Shown: piece after piece, positions 9,404 through 17,507 of the stretch
Numbering within the stretch: the stretch's first letter is position 1
How the letters are laid out: every line of letters starts with the position of its first letter
Origin: Sphingomonas sp. NFR04
Lineage (GTDB): Bacteria > Pseudomonadota > Alphaproteobacteria > Sphingomonadales > Sphingomonadaceae
DNA length: 64,000 bases
Reading direction: 5' to 3'
Assembly (NCBI RefSeq): GCF_900114095.1
Contig: NZ_FORV01000001.1
Coordinates: 1,178,001-1,242,000 of the forward strand
The notes under the pieces: generated by a model
The model's database searches: none
What the model saw: only the letters and a program-made list of their open reading frames with translations
Told to the model about the DNA's origin: nothing
Program-made: the position numbers and the translations under genes

Positions 9404-9501
9404 CACCCTCACCCTCCCCACCGCCTTCGGCGGTGGGTCCCCTCCCTCTCCCGCAGGCGGGAGAGGGAGGGAGGCGCGTAAGCGCCGGAAGGGTGAGGGT
9501 G
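9404..9501. repeat. Hairpin repeat, family D
   Basis: The outer arms CACCCTCACCCT and AGGGTGAGGGTG enclose two inner hairpins, one with CCGCCTTCGGCGG and one of the CCCTCCCTCTCCCGC / GCGGGAGAGGGAGGG type. A related copy lies at 40984-41121. It sits between the sdhA terminator and the convergent ruvC gene. Confidence 0.8.
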
Positions 9502-9519
9502 CGTGGGGATAGCTAAAAC

Positions 9520-10014
9520 CTACCGAAGCACCCCGAACCGCGCGCTCGCCAGATGATGCGCATGGCAGATCGCCACCGCCAGCGCGTCGGCAGCATCGGC
9601 GCCGACGATCTTCACCCCCGGCAGCAGCCGCGAGACCATCGCATGCACCTGCTCCTTGTCGGCATTGCCCACGCCGACCACGGACTTCTTCACCGTGCTC
9701 GGCTTATACTCGCCGACATCGATGCCCACCCGCGCCGCGGCGCACAGCACCACCCCGCGTGCCTGGCCGAGCTTGAGCGTCGACTGCGCATTGGAATTGA
9801 CGAACACTTCCTCGACAGCCGCCGCCTCAGGCGCATGATCGGTGATGAGCGCGGCGAGCATCGCATCGAGATGGGCGAGCCGGCGCGGCAGGGTGGCCTT
9901 GGTGTCGGTGACCAGCTTGCCATGGCCGAGATGGCTAAGACGGTTCCCCTCGGCCCGGATGAGGCCCCAGCCGGTGGTTCCCAGGCCGGGATCGAGACCC
10001 AGGATGATCACCAC
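9520..10014 (-). CDS. ruvC: Crossover junction endodeoxyribonuclease RuvC
   Basis: The 164-residue enzyme resolves Holliday junctions with the RuvAB branch-migration motor. It begins with the catalytic-Asp strand [14 protein letters not shown], has [24 protein letters not shown] with the second acidic residue, and ends with the [12 protein letters not shown] motif that supplies the last acidic residues. The start is GTG at 10014 (a second GTG follows directly). A purine-rich GGGGAGGGG lies 7 bases before it, and this sequence belongs to a family C repeat. The gene overlaps the end of the DUF559 gene by 7 bases. ruvA and ruvB are not in the window. Confidence 0.95.
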   Translation of the reverse strand: MVIILGLDPGLGTTGWGLIRAEGNRLSHLGHGKLVTDTKATLPRRLAHLDAMLAALITDHAPEAAAVEEVFVNSNAQSTLKLGQARGVVLCAAARVGIDVGEYKPSTVKKSVVGVGNADKEQVHAMVSRLLPGVKIVGADAADALAVAICHAHHLASARFGVLR

Positions 10015-10409
10015 TCAAGCCCCTCCCCTTCAGGGGAGGGGTTGGGGTGGGGGCTGGCGGACCAGCGATCCGGACGGGTTTGGAGAGCTTCCACAATTGC
10101 CGCGAGCACGCCGTCCATATTGTCGAATACGTCGTGATTGGAAAAATGCAGGGCGAGAAATCCTTGGCTTAGAAGGTGCGCGTCCCGGCGCTCATCGCGC
10201 ACTGGATCATGCGTGTCGCCGTCGACTTCAACTACCAGCCCCTTCGCCGGGCAGAAGAAGTCGCAGATATAGGGAAAGACTACCTGCTGGCGACGAAATT
10301 TGTGGCCGAGCTGGGTGTTGGAGAGATGCCGCCACAGGCGCTTCTCCAGTTCCGTAGGGTTCCGCCGCATTTCCTTTGCACGCGCGTATAGCTCGGCTTC
10401 GGTGACCAT
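10008..10409 (-). CDS. DUF559 domain protein (Vsr/endonuclease-like fold)
   Basis: The 133-residue protein has the DUF559 core: an arginine-rich start ([16 protein letters not shown]), then [14 protein letters not shown] and [11 protein letters not shown], where D and E residues match the PD-(D/E)xK-like nuclease centre. The family is predicted to act on DNA but has no proven role. Its last 15 residues ([15 protein letters not shown]) are encoded by the family C repeat at 10018-10052, so they are probably a repeat-derived extension. The stop overlaps the ruvC start. RuvC and this protein could be co-expressed, but a shared role is not shown. Confidence 0.85.
   Translation of the reverse strand: MVTEAELYARAKEMRRNPTELEKRLWRHLSNTQLGHKFRRQQVVFPYICDFFCPAKGLVVEVDGDTHDPVRDERRDAHLLSQGFLALHFSNHDVFDNMDGVLAAIVEALQTRPDRWSASPHPNPSPEGEGLEW
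10018..10052. repeat. Hairpin repeat, family C
   Basis: CCCCTCCCCTTCAGGGGAGG followed by GGTTGGGGTGGGG. Copies lie at 10467-10506 and, as an inverted pair, at 30002-30112. This copy lies inside the end of the DUF559 gene and immediately upstream of ruvC. Confidence 0.85.
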
Positions 10410-10466
10410 CGCTGCCCTCCCTCAGGAAACAGGATGCACCAACAGCGGAGCAATTGGCTACTCGGT

Positions 10467-10506
10467 CATGCCCCACCCCAACCCCTCCCCTGAAGGGGAG
10501 GGGCTA
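10467..10506. repeat. Hairpin repeat, family C (inverted copy)
   Basis: CCCCACCCCAACCCCTCCCC then TGAAGGGGAGGGG, the reverse orientation of the copy at 10018. The two flank the DUF559 gene. It also covers the end of the 109-bp gap between yebC and the DUF559 gene. Confidence 0.85.
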
Positions 10507-10518
10507 GTAGATCGCCAG

Positions 10519-11262
10519 CTAGCCCAGCTTCTCCATCACGTCGTCGGGGATTTCGTAGTTCCCCCATACCGTCTGGACGTCGTCGTCATCATCCAGCGCA
10601 TCGAGCAGCTTGAACAGCGTCGCCGCGTCGTCCGCGCCCACCGTCACCATGGTCTGCGGCCGCCAGGCGAGCTTGGCGCCCTCGGACTCGCCGAGCACCG
10701 CCTCCAGCGCCTTGGCGACTTCGTGCAGGTCGCCCTGCGCGGTCCAGATCTCGTGGCCGTCCTCGCTGCTGGTCACGTCCTCGGCGCCCGCTTCCAGTGC
10801 CGCCTCGAACACCTTCTCGGCGTCGCCGGCGCTTACCGGATAGGAGATCAGCCCCAGGCGATCGAAGCCGTGGCTCACCGAACCGGCGGTGCCCAGGTTG
10901 CCGCCATTCTTCGACACCGCGGTGCGCACGTTGGTCGCGGTGCGATTGCGGTTGTCGGTCAGCGCCTCGATGATCAGCGAGACGCCCGCCGGGCCGAAGC
11001 CCTCGTAGCGGATCTCTTCGTAATTATCGCCTTCGCCCTTGCTCGCCTTGTCGATCGCGCGCTGGATATTGTCCTTGGGCATCGACTGCGCCTTGGCGGC
11101 GTTGATCGCGGCGCGCAGGCGCGGGTTCATGTCCGGGTCCGCCAGACCCATCTTTGCCGCCACGGTGATTTCGCGGCTTAGCTTGGAGAACATCGCCGAG
11201 CGCTTCTTATCCTGCGCGCCCTTGCGGTGCATGATGTTCTTGAATTTGGAATGGCCTGCCAT
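10519..11262 (-). CDS. yebC: YebC/PmpR family DNA-binding regulatory protein
   Basis: This 247-residue protein is a YebC-family member, recognisable from the start [20 protein letters not shown], the [19 protein letters not shown] segment and the later [20 protein letters not shown] stretch. Family members have been described as transcription regulators, and some as translation factors that relieve ribosome stalling at proline stretches. Length is standard. It stands alone between the GapR gene and the repeat-flanked DUF559 gene, all on the same strand. Confidence 0.94.
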   Translation of the reverse strand: MAGHSKFKNIMHRKGAQDKKRSAMFSKLSREITVAAKMGLADPDMNPRLRAAINAAKAQSMPKDNIQRAIDKASKGEGDNYEEIRYEGFGPAGVSLIIEALTDNRNRTATNVRTAVSKNGGNLGTAGSVSHGFDRLGLISYPVSAGDAEKVFEAALEAGAEDVTSSEDGHEIWTAQGDLHEVAKALEAVLGESEGAKLAWRPQTMVTVGADDAATLFKLLDALDDDDDVQTVWGNYEIPDDVMEKLG

Positions 11263-11345
11263 GGTGAACCCGAACTGCCTGCGGTTTGGAGAAGGTGGAA
11301 AGCGCTCGCCTTAGCGCGGAAGCCCGGCGAGCGCCATCGCGGGGC

Positions 11346-11582
11346 TTAGATGCCCAGCGCCTGCTTGTAGGTCTCGAGCAGCATCTCGGCCTCTTCGCGG
11401 TGATGCTTTTCCATCTTCCGCAGGCGGACGATAGTGCGCATCGTCTTCACGTCGAAGCCGGTCGACTTGGCCTCGGCATAGACGTCCTTGATGTCGTCGG
11501 CGATGCCCTTCTTCTCCTCTTCGAGACGCTCGACACGCTCGATCAGGAGGCGGAGCTGCTCGGCGGAAATATTGTCGGACAT
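11346..11582 (-). CDS. gapR: GapR family nucleoid-associated protein (DUF2312)
   Basis: The 78-residue protein is a DUF2312 member. In Caulobacter this family is GapR, a dimer of dimers that encircles overtwisted AT-rich DNA ahead of polymerases and helps topoisomerases. The sequence is almost entirely helical, with the conserved core [20 protein letters not shown], then [17 protein letters not shown] and [19 protein letters not shown]. Length fits. It is convergent with nothing and is followed upstream by a gene-free stretch holding a MITE-like element. Confidence 0.92.
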   Translation of the reverse strand: MSDNISAEQLRLLIERVERLEEEKKGIADDIKDVYAEAKSTGFDVKTMRTIVRLRKMEKHHREEAEMLLETYKQALGI

Positions 11583-11711
11583 GGGTGTTCTAGCTCCTGA
11601 AGCATGGGATCGGACGAGGCACGCCGCGCGAGAGTCGCGCCGGCCGGATCGTCCGAAGGGAAAGGAATCCGGCGGGCCCTGTACGCCAGCCGGCGCCTTC
11701 GCTCAACCTTA

Positions 11712-11978
11712 GAGCGTGATGACATGGTTTCGACACGCCGTGATTGCCCTGCGCCGTTCGTCGGCTAGGAGCATCGCGCAGCGCGGGCTGGTGGCCCGTG
11801 CAAGCGGTGCGACGACGTGCGGCGGGCGGCGCAGGGCAACCGCGAAGCGGCGGGCCGATTTTGGCCCGTGGCGTCGTCCCTCGTCGGTCACGGGGGCAAA
11901 GCCCCGCTCCCTCCTCGCTCCTAGCCACAAGCCAAAATCGGCTCCGTCACGGCGCGTCGCAACCATGCCATCACGCTC
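11712..11978. mobile_element. MITE-like element with 33-bp imperfect terminal inverted repeats
   Basis: A 267-bp element is bounded by inverted repeats GAGCGTGATGACATGGTTTC... at the left and its imperfect reverse complement at the right (three mismatches in about 32 bases). Both ends are flanked by TA (11710-11711 and 11979-11980), as expected for a TA target duplication of IS630/mariner-type elements. Inside are further inverted pairs (TTGCCCTGCGCCG near 11744 with CGGCGCAGGGCAA near 11829; CCGATTTTGGC near 11855 with GCCAAAATCGG near 11931). It carries no credible gene. With the adjacent 130 bp it fills the gap between gapR and the amidohydrolase gene, and its right edge touches the latter's stop codon. 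Confidence 0.75.
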
Positions 11979-13303
11979 TAGTCCTGCGGGAACACCTGCC
12001 GCTTGCCGCCGAGCTTGTGCACCACGCCGGCGCGCACCACCGTGTCGACATGCTGCAGCACGGTGACGTCCTGCAGCGGATCGCCCGCCACCGCGATCAG
12101 GTCCGCCGCCTTGCCGGGTTCGAGCGAGCCGAGCTGGTCCTTGCGACCGAGCGCATCGGCAGCGTCGAGTGTCGCCGCGCGAATCGCGCCCGCCGGCGTG
12201 AGCCCCGCGCGGACCAGCAGCGCGAATTCCTTCGCATTCTCGCCGTGGCGCGACACGCCGGTGTCGGTGCCGAACGCAACCTTCACCCCTGCCTTGATCG
12301 CCTTGGCATGGCTGGCGGCGGCAGCCGCAGCAGCCGCCTCGGCCTTGGGGATGGTGGCGGGCGGCAGCTTGCCGGCGCGGGCATTAGCGAGCGCGGTGAC
12401 CGGGGCGATCATCGTCGGGACGAGCCAGGTGCCGTGCGCCTTCATCGCCGCGATGGTCGCATCGTCGAGGAAGCTGCCATGCTCGATCGAATCGGCCCCC
12501 GCCTCCACCGCACCGCGCACGCCCTCGGCGGCGTGCGCATGCACCGCGACGCGGCGGCCGAAGGCGTGCGCGGTATCGACGATCGCCTTCATCTCCTCGT
12601 CGGACATCTGCTTGCCCAGGCCCCCGGCGACATTCGAGAGCACGCCCCCGGTGGCGGCGAACTTGATCACCTGCGCGCCCAGCCCGATCTGCTGGCGGAC
12701 CGCACGGCGGCAATCGTCGGCGCCGTCGCAGGTGTTGATCTGGCGGTGCGCCACCGCCTCGGCGAATTCCTCGGCAAGCCCGTTGGTGCCGTCGCCATGC
12801 CCGCCCGAGACCGAGATCATCCGCCCGGCATTGACGATTCGCGGCCCCGCGATCGCGCCGCGCTCCACCGCGTCCCGCAGCGCCCGGATCGCGCGGGGGT
12901 TGCTGCCGAGGTCGCGGACCGTGGTGAACCCTGCCTCAAGATCGCGTCGCGCATCCTCGATGCCGATGACGAACTCGTCGGCCTCGTCCTCGGTGAGCGC
13001 GTTCATCCGCTCCTTCACCGGGTCGCCCTCGGAGAAGAGGTGGACGTGCAGGTCGATCAGCCCCGGCAGCACGAACTTGTCGCGCAGGTCGACCAGGGTC
13101 GCCCCGGCCTCGGGCGCGACGAAGCCGTCGCGGACTTCGGCGACCTTGCCATCGCGCAGGATCAGGGTGCTATTGCCGCGCGCCGCCTGGCCAGGCCGGT
13201 CGAGCAGCCGCCCGGCCTGGACATAGGTGACCTTGGAGGAAGACTGAGCAAGGGCGGGAACGGCCACCGAACAGGCCAGCGCGGCCAGCAACAACGTCTT
13301 CAT
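11978..13303 (-). CDS. Exported metal-dependent amidohydrolase (Xaa-Arg/Xaa-Pro dipeptidase-like)
   Basis: The 441-residue enzyme starts with a signal peptide (LLAALACSVAVPALAQ), so it acts in the periplasm. It has the amidohydrolase-superfamily metal set: HxH in GLIDLHVHLF, a lysine in AQVIKFAATGG that could be carbamylated, histidines in VAVHAHAAEG and IEHGSFLD, and the catalytic Asp in VAFGTDTGVS. It resembles the imidazolonepropionase-like group that contains Cc2672/Sgx9260-type dipeptidases from Caulobacter, but the substrate is not certain. The TAG stop lies at the edge of the MITE-like element, so the last base pairs of the gene meet its target site. Confidence 0.88.
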   Translation of the reverse strand: MKTLLLAALACSVAVPALAQSSSKVTYVQAGRLLDRPGQAARGNSTLILRDGKVAEVRDGFVAPEAGATLVDLRDKFVLPGLIDLHVHLFSEGDPVKERMNALTEDEADEFVIGIEDARRDLEAGFTTVRDLGSNPRAIRALRDAVERGAIAGPRIVNAGRMISVSGGHGDGTNGLAEEFAEAVAHRQINTCDGADDCRRAVRQQIGLGAQVIKFAATGGVLSNVAGGLGKQMSDEEMKAIVDTAHAFGRRVAVHAHAAEGVRGAVEAGADSIEHGSFLDDATIAAMKAHGTWLVPTMIAPVTALANARAGKLPPATIPKAEAAAAAAAASHAKAIKAGVKVAFGTDTGVSRHGENAKEFALLVRAGLTPAGAIRAATLDAADALGRKDQLGSLEPGKAADLIAVAGDPLQDVTVLQHVDTVVRAGVVHKLGGKRQVFPQD

Positions 13304-13343
13304 TCCCGTCTCCCCACTGTCGCGCCCCCGGTTCAGGCCCGCC

Positions 13344-13718
13344 TCAGGCGTGGGGGTCGGTCATGCTGGGAGGATCACTGGCCGGGAAGCTCTCGTCAAG
13401 CGCCTCGTCGAGCTCCGCGTCGCGGCCCTCGTTCTTCTTCAGGCTCTCTTCCATGCGGGCCAATTGCTCGGGCGTGGCCTCGCTCTGGTACTTCGCCTTC
13501 CACTCGGACTGCTCCATCCCATAGACGATTCGGCGCGCATCGGCCTTGGCGATGCTCGGATCCGCTTCATGGATCCAGTCGCCCAGGCAGTTCCGGCAAA
13601 AGCCCGAAAGCCCCATCAGATCAATGTTCTGGGCATCGTGACGGTGGCGCAGATGGCGCACCAGCCGGCGGAACGCCTTGGCCGCAATTGCGTCGTCCAG
13701 GCGATCAAGTTCATCCAT
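13344..13718 (-). CDS. DUF1244 family protein with acidic C-terminal tail
   Basis: The 124-residue protein has a DUF1244 domain in residues about 8-85, with the conserved segments FRRLVRHLRHRHDAQNIDLM, GLSGFCRNCLGDW and MEQSEWKAKYQ. Two cysteines in FCRNCL could bind a metal, though this is not established. The tail after residue 90 is acidic and ends with DESFPASDPPSMTDPHA, a motif that I recognise at the ends of other small alphaproteobacterial proteins. Function unknown. It is divergent from pyk, with a 72-bp gap that must hold both promoters. Confidence 0.85.
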   Translation of the reverse strand: MDELDRLDDAIAAKAFRRLVRHLRHRHDAQNIDLMGLSGFCRNCLGDWIHEADPSIAKADARRIVYGMEQSEWKAKYQSEATPEQLARMEESLKKNEGRDAELDEALDESFPASDPPSMTDPHA

Positions 13719-13790
13719 TCGGCACCTCCGGAGTTGATGTTAACGCATTTGGGGCTAGAGGCGGGCACGCACAAGCCGAGGAAGACAACG

Positions 13791-15260
13791 ATGACACAGG
13801 CGATCTCCCCCCGCTCGCGCAAGGTGCGCGTCCTGGCAACCTTGGGACCCGCCAGCGCGTCCCCCGAAATGATCGAGAAGCTGTTCCGCGCCGGCGCCGA
13901 TGCGTTCCGCATCAATATGAGCCATGGCGACCAGGCCTCGAAGATCCCGCTGTTCCAAGCGATCCGCGGCATGGAGGCGACTACCGGCCGCCCGACCACG
14001 ATCCTCGCCGACCTGCAGGGCCCGAAGCTCCGCGTCGGCAAGTTCGCCGAGGGCAAGGTGATGCTGGTCACCGGCCACCAGTTCACGCTGGACCGTGATC
14101 CCACGCCGGGCGACGCCACCCGCGTCGAGCTGCCGCACCGCGAGATCTTCGAAGCCGCGCACCCCGATGCCCGGCTGCTGCTCGACGACGGCAAGCTGGT
14201 GCTGCGCGTGACCGACGTGACGCCCGACCGGCTGACCACGATCGTCGAGGTCGGCGGTGCGCTGTCGAACAACAAGGGCCTCAACGTCCCCGACATGGTG
14301 CTGCCGCTTGCCGCGCTCACCGAGAAGGACCGCAGCGACCTCAGCTTCGCGGTGGAGCAGGGTGCCGACTGGATCGCGCTCAGCTTCGTCCAGCGCCCCG
14401 AGGATCTGATGGAAGCCCGCCGCCTGATCGGCGGCAAGGCCGCGCTGCTCGCCAAGATCGAGAAGCCGAGCGCCATCGCGCGTCTCGAGGAAATCCTCGA
14501 GCAGTGCGATGGCGTGATGGTCGCCCGCGGCGATCTCGGCGTCGAGCTGCCACCGCAGACCGTGCCGCCGCTGCAGAAGCGGATCGTCGAATCGGCGCGC
14601 CGCCTGGGCCGTCCGGTAATCGTCGCGACGCAGATGCTCGAATCGATGATCGACAGCCCCTCGCCCACCCGCGCCGAAGTGTCGGACGTGGCGACCGCGG
14701 TGTATGACGGCGCCGACGCGATCATGCTCTCGGCCGAAAGCGCCGCGGGCAAGTGGCCGGTGGAATCGGTGTCGATGATGAACTCGATCGCCGATGCGGT
14801 GGAGCGCGATCCCGCGCATGGCGACCGCGTCCACTTCACCGTTACCAAGCCCGATCCGACGACCGCCGACGCACTGGCCGAAGCGGCGAAGAATATCGCG
14901 GCGACGGTCTCGGCCTCGGCGATCATCTGCTTCACCAGCTCGGGCTCGACCGCGCGCCGCATCGCCCGCGAGCGGCCGCTGGTGCCGATCCTGGTGCTGA
15001 CCCCGGAGCGCGACACTGCGCGTCGTCTGGGCCTGCTGTGGGGCACCCATGCCGTGCAGACCCGCGATGTCGACTCGTTCGAGGAAATGGTCGGCAAGGC
15101 CAAGCGCATGGCGCTGCGCCACGGCCTCGCCAAGGCGGGCGACCGGGTGATCGTCTGCGCCGGCGTGCCGTTCAAGACGCCGGGCTCGACCAACGTGCTC
15201 CACGTGGTGACGCTGCTCGGCGACGAGCTGACCAGCTATACAGGGCCGGAGGGGAACTAA
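13791..15260 (+). CDS. pyk: Pyruvate kinase
   Basis: The 489-residue enzyme converts phosphoenolpyruvate and ADP to pyruvate and ATP. Visible motifs are KVRVLATLGPAS at the N-terminus, FRINMSHG, DLQGPKLRVG, the catalytic lysine region LLAKIEKPSAI, the Mg-binding MVARGDLGVELPPQ, and ATQMLESMI with DGADAIMLSAESAAGKWP. The C-terminal domain has FTSSGSTARRIARERP, where the effector site lies in other pyruvate kinases. The start at 13791 is the ATG 5 residues before the conserved core; the frame is open for 440 bp upstream but that is antisense to the DUF1244 gene. Confidence 0.96.
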   Translation: MTQAISPRSRKVRVLATLGPASASPEMIEKLFRAGADAFRINMSHGDQASKIPLFQAIRGMEATTGRPTTILADLQGPKLRVGKFAEGKVMLVTGHQFTLDRDPTPGDATRVELPHREIFEAAHPDARLLLDDGKLVLRVTDVTPDRLTTIVEVGGALSNNKGLNVPDMVLPLAALTEKDRSDLSFAVEQGADWIALSFVQRPEDLMEARRLIGGKAALLAKIEKPSAIARLEEILEQCDGVMVARGDLGVELPPQTVPPLQKRIVESARRLGRPVIVATQMLESMIDSPSPTRAEVSDVATAVYDGADAIMLSAESAAGKWPVESVSMMNSIADAVERDPAHGDRVHFTVTKPDPTTADALAEAAKNIAATVSASAIICFTSSGSTARRIARERPLVPILVLTPERDTARRLGLLWGTHAVQTRDVDSFEEMVGKAKRMALRHGLAKAGDRVIVCAGVPFKTPGSTNVLHVVTLLGDELTSYTGPEGN

Positions 15261-15267
15261 CCCCCGC

Positions 15268-15397
15268 AATCCTCCCCCGCCAGGGGGAGGTGTCAGGCGC
15301 AGCCTGACGGAGGGGGCGGAAGCACGCCGCTCGAGAGGGTCTGGCATCCTCCCCCTCCGTCGCCTTCGGCGCCACCTCCCCCTGGCGGGGGAGGATT
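15268..15397. repeat. Hairpin repeat, family B
   Basis: Two perfect 25-bp arms (15268-15292 and 15373-15397; core CCTCCCCCGCCAGGGGGAGG) enclose a smaller hairpin. It lies between the convergent ends of pyk and ccmB and may act as a bidirectional transcription stop. Confidence 0.85.
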
Positions 15398-15406
15398 ATC
15401 CCTTGC

Positions 15407-16042
15407 CTACCCCCGCCCCATCCGCATCGCCGCGCCGGCGACGAAGGGGCATCCTGCCACCAGCACCAGGCTGATCGCCGCCAGCAGCTTGATCGCGCCG
15501 GGCTCGCCGCCGGTGGCGCCCGCGCCGAAGATCAGCAGCGGCACCGCGAAGGGCAGCATCACCAGCCCCGCCAGCGCCCCCGCCCCGCGCAACCCCGCCA
15601 CCAGCGCCGCCGTCGCCACACCCAGTGCCGCCAGCCCCGGCGTGCCGATCGCCAGCCCGAGCAGGATGGTCGCCAGCGCCGTCCCCGGCACGTGCAGCAG
15701 CGCCGCCGCGACGCAGGTCGCCGCCAGCAGCGCCGGCCCGAAGCCCAGCCAATGCCCCAGCATCTTCGCCGCCGCGATGCCGGCATCCGAATAGCCGCGC
15801 ACCACCAGCTGATCGAGCACCCCGCTCTCGGCATCGGGCGCCACCAGCCGCTCGACCGGGAGCAGCGCCGCTAGCAGCGCCGCTGCCCAGATCACCCCGC
15901 CGCCGATCCGCGCGAGCAGGCGTCCGTCGGGGCCGACCGCGAAGGGAAAGAGGATCGCGACCAGCAGGAAGAAGGCGATCGGCAGCACCAGCCCGCCGCT
16001 GCTCCACGCCCGCCGCAGCTCGCGCCAGACCAGGGCAATCAC
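15407..16042 (-). CDS. ccmB: Haem exporter permease CcmB
   Basis: The 211-residue integral membrane protein is the permease partner of CcmA in system I cytochrome c maturation. It has six hydrophobic segments, starting with VLPIAFFLLVAILFPFAVG, and the CcmB-type loop ERLVAPDAESGVLDQLVVRG. The start is GTG at 16042, overlapping the ccmA stop as GTGA; the longer open frame upstream is antisense-like arginine-rich text inside ccmA. ccmC, often next, is absent. Confidence 0.9.
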   Translation of the reverse strand: MIALVWRELRRAWSSGGLVLPIAFFLLVAILFPFAVGPDGRLLARIGGGVIWAAALLAALLPVERLVAPDAESGVLDQLVVRGYSDAGIAAAKMLGHWLGFGPALLAATCVAAALLHVPGTALATILLGLAIGTPGLAALGVATAALVAGLRGAGALAGLVMLPFAVPLLIFGAGATGGEPGAIKLLAAISLVLVAGCPFVAGAAMRMGRG

Positions 16043-16608
16043 AGCGCGATCTCCTGCGCGTCCGGCAGCGCGATCGGCTGGTGGGTCGCGACCAGCACGA
16101 TTCCGCCTTCCGCGCGATGTGCCGCGATCCGCGCCTCCAGCATCGCGACCGAGGCAGTGTCGAGGCCATTGCCCGGCTCGTCGAGCAGCCACACCGGCGC
16201 GCCGCTCGCCAGCACCCGCGCGAACGCCGCGCGCCGCCGCTGGCCGGTGGAGAGCAGCCGCACGGGCACATCGGCGATATCCGCCAGTCCGACGGCGTCC
16301 AGCGCATCGGCGACCGCGTCCCCGCGCCCGTCGAGCCCCGCCCAGAAGCCGAGCGCGCCCGCGAGCGTCCGCTCCGTATCCAGCGCAGCGGTCTCGCTGA
16401 GCAGCGCCCGCGCGCCGTCCCCCGCCACCCGTCCGTCCAGCGGTGCGAGCAGCCCGGCGGCGATGCGGATCAGGCTCGACTTGCCGACGCCGTTGGGTCC
16501 CAGCACCAGCCCGGCCTCGCCTGGCGCCAGCGCGAAGGACAGCCCCTCGAACAGGATCCGCCCGCCGCGCAGGCAGGTCACGTCGTCAAAGGCGAGGCCG
16601 AGGTTCAA
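16039..16608 (-). CDS. ccmA: Haem exporter ATP-binding protein CcmA
   Basis: The 189-residue ABC ATPase releases haem from CcmE-linked complexes during cytochrome c biogenesis. It shows Walker A LGPNGVGKSSLIRI, the ABC signature LLSTGQRRRAAFAR, Walker B VWLLDEPGNGLD and the H-loop LVATHQ. The signature has T-G in place of S-G, which is common in CcmA. The start is TTG at 16608, overlapping the upstream stop as TTGA. It is the middle gene of a peptidase-ccmA-ccmB set. Confidence 0.93.
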   Translation of the reverse strand: MNLGLAFDDVTCLRGGRILFEGLSFALAPGEAGLVLGPNGVGKSSLIRIAAGLLAPLDGRVAGDGARALLSETAALDTERTLAGALGFWAGLDGRGDAVADALDAVGLADIADVPVRLLSTGQRRRAAFARVLASGAPVWLLDEPGNGLDTASVAMLEARIAAHRAEGGIVLVATHQPIALPDAQEIAL

Positions 16609-17009
16609 TCCGCGGCTTCTTCCAGCGCATGCATGTCTTCGTCGGACAGGCCGAAATGATGGCCGACCTCATGGACCACGACATGATGGACCAGCCGCTC
16701 GAGTGATTCCCCGCTCTCCACCCACTCGTCGAGGATCGCGCGGCGATAGAGATGGATGCGATCGGGCAGTCCGCCCGAATCGAACGCCGATTTCTCGCCG
16801 ATCGGCCGGCCATGATACAGGCCGCTGAGCGCGAAGGGGTCGTCGATGCCGAGCGCGTCGAGCGTCTCCTCGTCGGCGAACTCCTCCACCAGCAGCACCA
16901 CGTCGGCCAGATGGGGCTGGAAGGGCGCGGGGATGCGGGCCAGCGCGGCGCGGGCGAGGCGCTCGATCAGGGCAGCATCGGGGGCGAAGGTTGGCGCTTG
17001 CTCCGGCAT
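16605..17009 (-). CDS. Metallopeptidase family protein (minimal zincin, DUF1025)
   Basis: The 134-residue protein has the zinc-binding HEVGHHFG motif near its C-terminus (His113, Glu114, His117) and the upstream conserved [12 protein letters not shown] segment of the DUF1025/zincin-like group. No exported signal is visible. Substrate unknown. The start at 17009 is the ATG before PEQAPTFAP; another ATG lies four codons earlier, and neither has a good ribosome-binding site. The TGA overlaps the ccmA TTG start, so ccmAB may depend on this gene's translation. Confidence 0.87.
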   Translation of the reverse strand: MPEQAPTFAPDAALIERLARAALARIPAPFQPHLADVVLLVEEFADEETLDALGIDDPFALSGLYHGRPIGEKSAFDSGGLPDRIHLYRRAILDEWVESGESLERLVHHVVVHEVGHHFGLSDEDMHALEEAAD

Positions 17010-17057
17010 GGCCGAATGCATAGGCGGAGCGGCAGAGAAGGAGCAAGGAGGGGATAT

Positions 17058-17351
17058 ATGGTAGCGCGTTTGACCGACGGCCTGCGCGAGGAGTCGCTCG
17101 CGGCCCTGCCGGCCTGGAACTACGAGCCGGGGCGCGACGCGATCACCCGCCGCTTCCTGTTCGCCGATTTCACCGAGGCGTTCGGCTTCATGACCCGCGT
17201 CGCACTGATCGCCGAGAAGGCGGACCATCATCCCGAATGGTCGAACGTGTGGAACCGGGTCGACATCCTGCTGACCACCCATGATGCCGGCGGGCTGTCG
17301 ACGCGGGACCTGCAACTGGCGGCGGCGATCGACGCGCTGGTGAAGGGGTAG
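17058..17351 (+). CDS. phhB: 4a-hydroxytetrahydrobiopterin dehydratase
   Basis: The 97-residue protein is a pterin-4a-carbinolamine dehydratase, which recycles the pterin cofactor after aromatic amino acid hydroxylation. The signature [20 protein letters not shown] contains the catalytic histidines, and the later [15 protein letters not shown] completes the family pattern. AAGGAGGGG lies 6 bases before the ATG at 17058. It is divergent from the metallopeptidase/ccm genes by 48 bp. No aromatic hydroxylase gene is in the window. Confidence 0.94.
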   Translation: MVARLTDGLREESLAALPAWNYEPGRDAITRRFLFADFTEAFGFMTRVALIAEKADHHPEWSNVWNRVDILLTTHDAGGLSTRDLQLAAAIDALVKG

Positions 17352-17357
17352 CGTGTG

Positions 17358-17499
17358 ATCCTCCCCCGGAGGGGGAGGGGGACCGCCGCCAAAGGCGGTG
17401 GTGGAGGGGTGTCAACGTGGCGGCGGCGGGCAGCAATCGCAGCGTGGACACCCCTCCGTCATGCCTTCGGCATGCCACCTCCCCTTGCAGGGGAGGATT
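17358..17499. repeat. Hairpin repeat, family B
   Basis: Outer arms GATCCTCCCC and GGGGAGGATT enclose ACCGCCGCCAAAGGCGGTGG and a CACCCCTCCGTCATGCCTTC segment. It lies between the convergent phhB and TonB genes; similar copies lie at 20580 and 29352. Confidence 0.85.
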
Positions 17500-17507
17500 T
17501 ACGGTAG

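Noticed and set aside
7394..9421. A 675-codon minus-strand frame opposite sdhA
   Set aside because: Antisense of a strongly conserved gene with no recognisable motifs.
11590..11966. Small open frames inside and beside the MITE-like element
   Set aside because: They are Arg/Pro-rich, lack ribosome-binding sites and differ in frame; the DNA is better explained by inverted repeats.
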